Positions 10,101-15,180 of a stretch of DNA of 64,000 bases are shown piece by piece (the stretch's first letter is position 1; each line of letters begins with the position of its first letter). The notes under the pieces were generated by a model. The model was not told the DNA's origin and did no database searches. It was given only the letters and a program-made list of their open reading frames with translations. Both the position numbers and the translations under genes were made by a program. The stretch comes from Sphingomonas sp. HITSZ_GF (GTDB lineage: Bacteria > Pseudomonadota > Alphaproteobacteria > Sphingomonadales > Sphingomonadaceae), in assembly GCF_029543155.1 (NCBI RefSeq), contig NZ_JARQXA010000001.1:434001-498000 (forward strand), in the 5' to 3' direction.

Positions 10101-10225
10101 ACGGTCGTCGCAGTCTGGTCAGGCGCGGGGGTTTCCTGCGCGAAAGCGGGCGTAGCGACAAATGCCAGCGTGGCCATTGCCGCCGAACCCAGCGTCGTCG
10201 ACGCCAGCAAATTCAGTTTCTTCAT
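7115..10225 (-). CDS. TonB-dependent outer-membrane receptor
   Basis: 1036-residue outer-membrane receptor. A signal peptide (MKKLNLLASTTLGSA to about AFA-QETPA) is followed by a Pro/Thr-rich linker, a TonB box GGIVVTGSRI near residue 65, a plug domain containing STISLRGLGANRTLVLLNGR, and a long beta barrel ending in the export signal LSVKGRF with terminal Phe. It should take up a scarce ligand using energy from TonB-ExbBD; the ligand is unknown. The plug (LLNGRR, FDLNVLP) resembles the large Oar-like or carbohydrate/peptide receptors common in sphingomonads and Caulobacter. ATG at 10225 has GGGGA just upstream. Paired operator-like repeats lie further upstream and a terminator follows. Confidence 0.93.
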   Translation of the reverse strand: MKKLNLLASTTLGSAAMATLAFVATPAFAQETPAPDQTATTVPATVPETQQATPAEDTGGIVVTGSRIRRSTFNSPSPIAVIDPEQAEKRGVIDTAEMLMSSPIASGSSQVTSAISSNFVTDGGPGASTISLRGLGANRTLVLLNGRRAGPAGTRGAVSAFDLNVLPQSIIQQVQIEKDGASSVYGSDAVAGVVNLLTKTKTEGLELNAFGSATEGGGGDQYRISGAWGTEWGGSMGGHVMFAADYYKQTELAAGDRDYLSCPEDYVYNSANQRTDLVNPVTGKPRCSQLSWGQVYLYSYNAAGTALVGSGRGGFSYPGENLGNYVPNLRPSLAATGFGVPGNFYQMGYDPASGSIDHLYSPIYGQDTVIPETKRLTFYGDASIHLGEHVEAYAEGLWNRRESKQNGSRQFWNYMYTEDWGGPATGFTGNGFISPTPITDHFDSSQRVDYWRAVGGLRGDFGSFLKGWTWDGYVQYSKSVGTYTQDQIYQDAIDQQSWRFDACQPGEVTAVRGAPCVDVRWTDPEFLAGAPNAAERAYLFGVDTGKTVYKQLAAEFSVTGPIVTLPAGDLAVAAGVAWRRDSINDRPGDIVCGEVVGDPYGCENNAWGVTTSGVTAGHNITEEAFGEIDLPLIHNTSFIQALNLSASGRYTQFKATRASDGATATDKNNWTYKVGANWQVNDFLRFRGSWGTSYRAPALFEQFLADQSAFVARRSVDPCINLGLNPSPNAILVANCAADGMGLNFTGGNNSSVEIVSGGGLGVVKAETSTAKTASVILTPKFGFLPSTRINLAVDYFNIEVKGEISKLGGSAIVSGCYLSNFFPGDPLCGQFDRDPTTHAITQIRDQYININSQKNEGIDVTANISQDLGNLGKLSVTAEMTWQTVDYVALYEGTRQNYNGEDGEPMWTGAFNASWEKGSFSIYYGLNVVGGTSDVGDWLEDNPATNGSLCTTSALYPGGYCEKLRAKPTFYHSLSITKELPHLQITLGVTNLFNTKPPRVSIYGNGEITTLGQSVFSSQYDMLGRRGFLSVKGRF

Positions 10226-10516
10226 GATGGTCCCCATGTTTGCCCGAGCCTTGTTTTTTTATGGCTCTGCTGCGCCGCAGGGTAGAACCCGCTGAACCCA
10301 TGTTTCAAGCAGGTCACAAATGAGCAACAGAGTTGTCGCCCCCATGTGGCGGTCGAGCAACACAATTGTCTGAAATGGCGGTATTTATCGCCTTTTTGCG
10401 CGCGAAATTCCCTTAACGCGGCGTCAATTTGAATGATATGTTTCTGATGTGTTGCGGCTAATCGAAGCCGCCGCATTCGGCTTCCCGAGCGGCACGGCTT
10501 TGCCTAAGGGAAGAAA
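10226..10516. other. intergenic region between the TonB receptor and the kinase operon
   Basis: 291 bases without a gene, between divergent transcripts. It is less GC-rich than its surroundings and must contain both promoters. A T-rich stretch (TTGTTTTTTTATGG) lies just upstream of the receptor start. A pair of near-identical 16-mers is annotated separately. I could not place -35/-10 elements with confidence. Confidence 0.5.
10322..10370. promoter_or_regulatory. tandem 16-bp operator-like repeats upstream of the TonB receptor
   Basis: GAGCAACAGAGTTGTC at 10322-10337 and GAGCAACACAATTGTC at 10355-10370 agree at 14 of 16 bases. Start-to-start spacing is 33 bases, about three helical turns. Each core is partly palindromic (CAAC...GTTG; CAA...TTG). 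This fits two sites for one regulator on the same face of DNA, about 97-145 bases upstream of the receptor start. The regulator is unknown. Confidence 0.5.
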
Positions 10517-10552
10517 ATGACTGCAAGGCTGGGCCGCGGGAGCGCGGCTTGA
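10517..10552 (+). CDS. possible 11-residue leader peptide coupled to the divL-like gene
   Basis: A short frame, ATG to TGA, would encode MTARLGRGSAA. It has a good ribosome site (AAGGG, then six bases, then ATG). Its TGA overlaps the TTG start of the following kinase as TTGA, the classic geometry for translational coupling. No conservation can be judged here, so it may be a chance frame. It should be read together with the unusual TTG start of the kinase. Confidence 0.3.
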   Translation: MTARLGRGSAA

Positions 10553-12888
10553 TCATCATTCCCCAATCGGCTGCGGTGATCGCGGGCGCCGTGCTGGCGC
10601 TGCTCGTGCTGGGCGGCGTCTGGGCGCTGTTCGTCGGGCTGCGCGCCCGTGCAGAGGCTGCCGCCATCGCCGAAGCCAATGTCCGGCTCGCCGCGCTTGT
10701 CAGTGGCTCGCCGGCCCAGGCGATGCTGGTGCGCGCGGATGGCCGGATCGAGCTGCCGCGTCGGCTCGGCGACTGGCTCGGCTTCAAGGAATTGCCGCGC
10801 GAGCTGGCGGATCTGAGCACGAAGGATGCCGGGCTGCTCGCCGAGGACGCCGATGCGCTCGGCGTCCACGTCGCCGCCGCGCAAAAGGCAGGCAAGCCGT
10901 TCAGCCTTTCCGTCCGCGCGCGCGGATCCGAACGCGCGCTGCTGGTGATCGGCGAACGCGCGCCGCAACAGGTCAACGCGCCCGGCGGCGTCGTGCTCTG
11001 GTTCCTCGACGCCACCGAGAGCCAGGCAGAGCTCAACCGCCTCCAGCGCGAGGCCACGCGCCTGCGCGCCGCCTTCGACGCGCTCACCGCGCTGATCGAG
11101 GCTGCACCGATGCCGATGTGGTATCGCGGCGGCGACCTCAGGCTGCTCATGGTCAACTCGGCCTATGTCGAGGCAGTCGAGGGCAAGGATGCTGAGGACG
11201 TGGTCGAGCGCGGGCTCGAGCTGGTCGAGGGTGTCGGCATGGGCGGGCCGCTCGCCAATGCCGCGATCGCGCGCGACACCGGCGAGCCGCAGACCGCCGC
11301 CATGCCCGCGACGATCGACGGCAAGCGCCGGATGCTGCGCCTGCACGACATGCCATTGCCCACCGGCGGCGTCGCCGGCTTCGCCGTCGACATCGAGGAG
11401 CTCGAGCAGGCGCGGGGCGGCCTCAAGCGCTTCGCCGCGGCGCAGCGTGCGATGCTCGATCGCATCTCGGCGGGCGTGGCGCAGTTCGGCGCCGATCGCA
11501 GCCTGATCTTCTCGAACCAGCCCTTCCGCCGCATGTTCGCGGTCAAGAACGAGTGGCTGGCCGATCGCCCCGAATTCGATCGCGTGCTCGATCGCATGCG
11601 CGAGGCCAATCGCCTGCCCGAAGTGCGTGACTATCCGGCCTGGAAGGCGGAGCGGCGCGAATGGTTCGTCGCGGCCGATGCGATCGAGGAGAATTGGAGC
11701 CTGGGCCAGACCCATCTCCGCGTCGTCGCCCAGCCGCTGCCCGAGGGCGGGCTGCTCCTGCTGTTCGAGGACCGTACCCAGCAGTTCGAGCTGCAGCGCG
11801 AGCATGGCGAGATGCAGCAGGTGCGCACCGCCACGCTGGAGAGCCTGGCCGAAGCCGTCGCGGTGTTCGGCAAGGGGCGGCTCCAGCTGTGGAACCGCAA
11901 GTTCCGCCAGGTCTGGGACTTCGAGGAGAGTTTCCTCGACGGGCACCCCCAGGTCCAGCAGCTCGTCCGCGCCGCCGGGCCGAAGCTCGCCAAGGCGTCG
12001 CGCGCCGACATCATCGGCGATCTCATCCGCATCGCCGCGCAGGACCGCCAGTCGCGCGGGTCGAGCATCGCGCTGGCCAATGGCCGGCATTTCGACATCA
12101 CCGCGGTGCCGCTGCCCGACGGCAACGCGCTGGTGACGATGCTCGACACCACCGATCATCACCGCGCCGAGCGCGCGCTCAGCGCCCGCAACGAGGCGCT
12201 GGAGGCGGCGGACCGGGTCAAGACCTCGTTCCTCGCCAATATGAGCTACGAGCTGCGCACCCCGCTCACCTCGATCAAGGGCTTTGCCGAGATGCTGCAC
12301 AGCGGCCTGGCCGGCCCGCTGAGCGACAGCGGCACGGAATATTCGGAGGCGATCCTCGTTTCGGTCGAGCGGCTCGGCACGATGATCGACGAAGTGCTCG
12401 ACCTCACCCAGAGCGAAGGCGCGCCGCTGGAAAGGGCGCCGGTCGATATCGAGATCGCCGCGCAGAACGCCGCCGAGGCGGTCGCGCCGCTCGCCAAGGC
12501 CAAGCAGATCGAGCTGGTGGTCGAGAATGCCGGCAGCGCGGGCACGATCACCGGTGATGCCCGCCGCATCCGCCAGGTGATCGAGCATCTCCTGCGCCAC
12601 GCCGTGGCGGCGACGCCCGAACAGGGCAGGGTGCTGCTCCATCTCGACGGCAATGGCCGCGTCGCCCGCGTCATCGTGTCGGACAATGGCCCGGGCATGA
12701 GCCGCGAGGCGGCGGCGAACGCGTTCGATCGCTTCGCCCAGTTCGGCAATGCCCGCGGCTCGGAGCGCACGCTGGGGCTGGGGCTTCCGATCGCCAGGCA
12801 GTTCGTCGAGGCGCATCGCGGCCGCATCGAGCTGATCTCCGAGCCGGGCGAGGGCACGCTGATCACCGTCGAGCTGCCGCGCGCATGA
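10549..12888 (+). CDS. divL: DivL-type sensor kinase with Tyr in place of the H-box His
   Basis: 779-residue membrane-anchored kinase-like protein. It has one N-terminal TM segment (about residues 8-30), several PAS-like regions between residues 45 and 530, a dimerisation helix with FLANMSYELRTPLTSIKGF, and a HATPase domain (VSDNGPGMSREA and LGLGLPIARQF). Tyr567 sits exactly where histidine kinases have the phosphorylated His. That substitution, the PAS-rich layout and the tsaE neighbour match Caulobacter DivL, an essential cell-cycle protein that modulates CckA. The start is TTG at 10549, with GGGAG six bases upstream. The stop overlaps the tsaE start. The divL assignment rests on motif and context, not an alignment. 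Confidence 0.8.
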   Translation: MIIIPQSAAVIAGAVLALLVLGGVWALFVGLRARAEAAAIAEANVRLAALVSGSPAQAMLVRADGRIELPRRLGDWLGFKELPRELADLSTKDAGLLAEDADALGVHVAAAQKAGKPFSLSVRARGSERALLVIGERAPQQVNAPGGVVLWFLDATESQAELNRLQREATRLRAAFDALTALIEAAPMPMWYRGGDLRLLMVNSAYVEAVEGKDAEDVVERGLELVEGVGMGGPLANAAIARDTGEPQTAAMPATIDGKRRMLRLHDMPLPTGGVAGFAVDIEELEQARGGLKRFAAAQRAMLDRISAGVAQFGADRSLIFSNQPFRRMFAVKNEWLADRPEFDRVLDRMREANRLPEVRDYPAWKAERREWFVAADAIEENWSLGQTHLRVVAQPLPEGGLLLLFEDRTQQFELQREHGEMQQVRTATLESLAEAVAVFGKGRLQLWNRKFRQVWDFEESFLDGHPQVQQLVRAAGPKLAKASRADIIGDLIRIAAQDRQSRGSSIALANGRHFDITAVPLPDGNALVTMLDTTDHHRAERALSARNEALEAADRVKTSFLANMSYELRTPLTSIKGFAEMLHSGLAGPLSDSGTEYSEAILVSVERLGTMIDEVLDLTQSEGAPLERAPVDIEIAAQNAAEAVAPLAKAKQIELVVENAGSAGTITGDARRIRQVIEHLLRHAVAATPEQGRVLLHLDGNGRVARVIVSDNGPGMSREAAANAFDRFAQFGNARGSERTLGLGLPIARQFVEAHRGRIELISEPGEGTLITVELPRA

Positions 12889-13328
12889 TCCTGGTCGGCC
12901 CCGAAGCCTCGCTCGAACTCGGCCGCCGCCTCGCCGAACTCGCCCGCCCGGGCGACGTGATCGCGCTGTCCGGCCCGCTCGGCGCGGGCAAGACCAGCAT
13001 CGCCCGCGGGCTGCTCGCCGCGCTCGGGCTGGAGGGTGAGGCGCCGTCGCCCAGCTTCGCGATCGTCCAGCCCTATGATCCGCCCGAGGTGCGCTTCCCG
13101 GTCCTCCATGTCGACCTCTACCGGCTCGACGATCCGTCCGAGGCCGAGGAACTGGGCCTCGACGATGCCCGGATCGATTCGCTGCTCGTCGTCGAATGGC
13201 CCGAGCGGCTGGGGGATGCGGCGTGGCACGATGCGCTGTGGTTGTCCCTGGATGTGGCACCGGACGGCGCGCGCGCCTTGACAGCCAAAGTCCCGGCGGC
13301 ATGGAAGGACCGATGGTTCCTGACATGA
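12885..13328 (+). CDS. tsaE: tRNA threonylcarbamoyladenosine biosynthesis ATPase TsaE
   Basis: 147-residue TsaE (YjeE) protein, the small ATPase that works with TsaB and TsaD to place t6A37 on tRNAs that read ANN codons. The Walker A motif GPLGAGKTSIARGL is at about residues 30-43, followed by the family blocks PSPSFAIVQPY and HVDLYRLDDPSEAEELGLD and VVEWPERLG. The length is typical. ATG overlaps the stop of the kinase gene (ATGA), and its own stop overlaps the next ATG, so translation of the three genes is probably coupled. Confidence 0.95.
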   Translation: MILVGPEASLELGRRLAELARPGDVIALSGPLGAGKTSIARGLLAALGLEGEAPSPSFAIVQPYDPPEVRFPVLHVDLYRLDDPSEAEELGLDDARIDSLLVVEWPERLGDAAWHDALWLSLDVAPDGARALTAKVPAAWKDRWFLT

Positions 13329-14305
13329 ATCCGCCCGCCGCGGCGCCCGACTTCCTCGTTGCCGCCGGTTGGGGCGGCGCCGAGATTCGTCCGCTCGCCG
13401 GCGATGCCTCGTTCCGCCGCTATTTCCGCGTGGTCGAGCATGACCGCACCGCGATCCTGATGGACGCGCCGCCGCCGCACGAGGATCCGCGCCCCTTCAT
13501 CGACATCGCGCGCTGGCTGACCAGCCACGGCTTCGCCGCGCCCGAGATCCTCCACGAGGACCTCGCCGAGGGGCTGGTGCTGATCCAGGACTTCGGCGAC
13601 GCCCGCATGCGCGAGACCGTCGACGCCGCGCCGGAGAGCGAGCTGCGCCTCTACGAAGAGGCGATCGACCTGCTCATCCGCCTCGCCGAGCATCCCGCCG
13701 CGGACATCCTCAAGCCCTACAGCCTTGCCGAATATCACCGCGAGGCCGATCTGCTGCCCGAATGGTATTGCCCCGCGGTCGGCCTCGAGGTCGATCTTGA
13801 CGGCTACCGCGCCGCCTGGGACCAGGTCCTTGCTCCCGTGCTGGCGGGTCACACGCCTGTCACGGTGCTGCGCGACTATCATGTCGAGAACATCATGCTG
13901 ATCGACGGTAGCGCGGAGACCCTGGGCCTGCTCGACTTCCAGGACGCCCTGGCGGGCCATCCCGCCTATGACCTCGTCTCGCTGCTGCAGGACGCCCGCC
14001 GCGACGTGCCCGAAAGCCTCGAGACCGCGATGCTCGATCGCTACAAGCGTATCACCGGTGCCGGCGACGCGTTCGACGTGGCCTATCACGTGCTCGGCGC
14101 CCAGCGGAACGCCAAGATCGTCGGCATCTTCACCCGGCTCTGGGTGCGCGACGGCAAGCCGCGCTACCCCGGCCTGTGCCCGCGCGTCTGGACCTATCTC
14201 AACCGCGACCTCCAGCACCCCGCCTTGAAGCCCGTCGCCGACTGGTTCGAGGCCAATGTCCCGCTCGATCTGCGCGGCGACCCGCTCGCGCTGACCAAGG
14301 CCTGA
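13325..14305 (+). CDS. amgK: N-acetylmuramate/N-acetylglucosamine anomeric kinase AmgK
   Basis: 326-residue aminoglycoside-phosphotransferase-fold kinase. GDASFRRYFRV near the N terminus, the catalytic loop LRDYHVENIML and the metal-binding LLDFQDALAGHPAYDL are visible. The gene directly after it is a murU-like uridylyltransferase; this pair defines the AmgK-MurU route, in which AmgK phosphorylates MurNAc (and GlcNAc) at C1 for peptidoglycan recycling and bypasses the fosfomycin-sensitive MurA step. ATG at 13325 overlaps the tsaE stop (ATGA). The kinase could have been called a generic phosphotransferase without the neighbour. Confidence 0.88.
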   Translation: MNPPAAAPDFLVAAGWGGAEIRPLAGDASFRRYFRVVEHDRTAILMDAPPPHEDPRPFIDIARWLTSHGFAAPEILHEDLAEGLVLIQDFGDARMRETVDAAPESELRLYEEAIDLLIRLAEHPAADILKPYSLAEYHREADLLPEWYCPAVGLEVDLDGYRAAWDQVLAPVLAGHTPVTVLRDYHVENIMLIDGSAETLGLLDFQDALAGHPAYDLVSLLQDARRDVPESLETAMLDRYKRITGAGDAFDVAYHVLGAQRNAKIVGIFTRLWVRDGKPRYPGLCPRVWTYLNRDLQHPALKPVADWFEANVPLDLRGDPLALTKA

Positions 14306-14314
14306 GACCGGGGC

Positions 14315-15076
14315 ATGAAACCCGCCGCCACCTATTCGCTGCGCCCGAATCCGGACGTCGCCATGCCCGAGACCGCGATGGTGATGGCCGCCGGCCTCGG
14401 CAAGCGCATGCGCCCGCTCACCGTCACCCGGCCCAAGCCGCTGGTCGAGGTGGCGGGCAGGACGCTGCTCGACCACACCATGGATCATCTGCGCGAGGCG
14501 GGGATCAAGCGCGCGGTGGTCAACGTTCATTATCTCGCCGACCAGGTCGAGGCGCATCTCAAGGCCCGCGCCGGCGATATCGACGTGCTGATCTCCGACG
14601 AGCGCGCCCAGCTGATGGAGACCGGCGGCGGCATCGTCCAGGCCCGCGCGATGCTCGGCGACAAGCCCTTCTTCACGGTGAACAGCGACACGCTCTGGGT
14701 CGACGGCCCGATCACCTCGCTCCATGCGCTCGCCGCCGCCTGGGACGACGACAAGATGGACGCGCTCCTCCTGCTCGTCCCGCTTGCGCGCGCCTATAGC
14801 CACAAGGGGCAGGGCGATTTCCGCCTCGATCCGCTCGGCCGCATCACCGAGCGCCGCAAGCCCGGCCGCCTCGCGCCCTTCGTCTATGCCGGCGCCCAGA
14901 TCATCCACCCGCGCGTGATCCGCGACTGGCCCGAGGGCCCGTTCTCGACCAACCTGTTCTGGACCCGCGCGATGGAAGCCGGCCGGCTCTGGGGCGTGGT
15001 CCATCAGGGCCTGTGGTTCGACGTCGGCACCCCCGGCGCGGTGAAAGAGGCCGAAGAGATACTGGCGACGGTGTGA
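14315..15076 (+). CDS. murU: N-acetylmuramate alpha-1-phosphate uridylyltransferase MurU
   Basis: Nucleotidyltransferase of 253 residues from the ATG at 14315 (237 from the alternative ATG at 14363, which starts directly before the fold). The signature AMVMAAGLGKRMRPLT...RPKPLVEVAG is the sugar-nucleotide transferase N terminus, and LMETGGGIVQA and FFTVNSDTLW supply nucleotide and metal binding. With AmgK immediately upstream it should convert MurNAc-1-phosphate and UTP to UDP-MurNAc, feeding recovered sugar back to wall synthesis. The 16-residue extension lacks a recognisable function, so the start is uncertain. Confidence 0.87.
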   Translation: MKPAATYSLRPNPDVAMPETAMVMAAGLGKRMRPLTVTRPKPLVEVAGRTLLDHTMDHLREAGIKRAVVNVHYLADQVEAHLKARAGDIDVLISDERAQLMETGGGIVQARAMLGDKPFFTVNSDTLWVDGPITSLHALAAAWDDDKMDALLLLVPLARAYSHKGQGDFRLDPLGRITERRKPGRLAPFVYAGAQIIHPRVIRDWPEGPFSTNLFWTRAMEAGRLWGVVHQGLWFDVGTPGAVKEAEEILATV

Positions 15077-15084
15077 ACCAAATC

Positions 15085-15164
15085 CGTCATCCCGGCGAAA
15101 GCCGGGATCTCAGGCGAAGGCGCGAAAAGAGCCGCATGAGATCCCGGCTTTCGCCGGGATGACG
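15085..15164. repeat. long inverted repeat, REP-like palindrome family
   Basis: Two perfect 28-base arms (15085-15112 and 15137-15164) read CGTCATCCCGGCGAAAGCCG... and its complement, with a 24-base spacer. Each arm also folds on itself (CCCGGC-GAAA-GCCGGG). It lies between murU and addB and could act as a transcript stabiliser or weak terminator. The same motif recurs at other intergenic sites in this window, including a degenerate half near 6149-6182. Confidence 0.9.
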
Positions 15165-15180
15165 ATTACGGCTAAGTCTC

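Noticed and set aside
7277..10285. A 1002-codon open frame opposite the TonB receptor
   Set aside because: Same effect; the translation has no domain signature and the receptor on the other strand has signal peptide, TonB box, plug and terminal Phe.
10504..13326. A 940-codon open frame opposite the divL-like gene and tsaE
   Set aside because: Arg/Gly/Ala-rich with no motifs, whereas the plus-strand kinase and TsaE motifs are clear.
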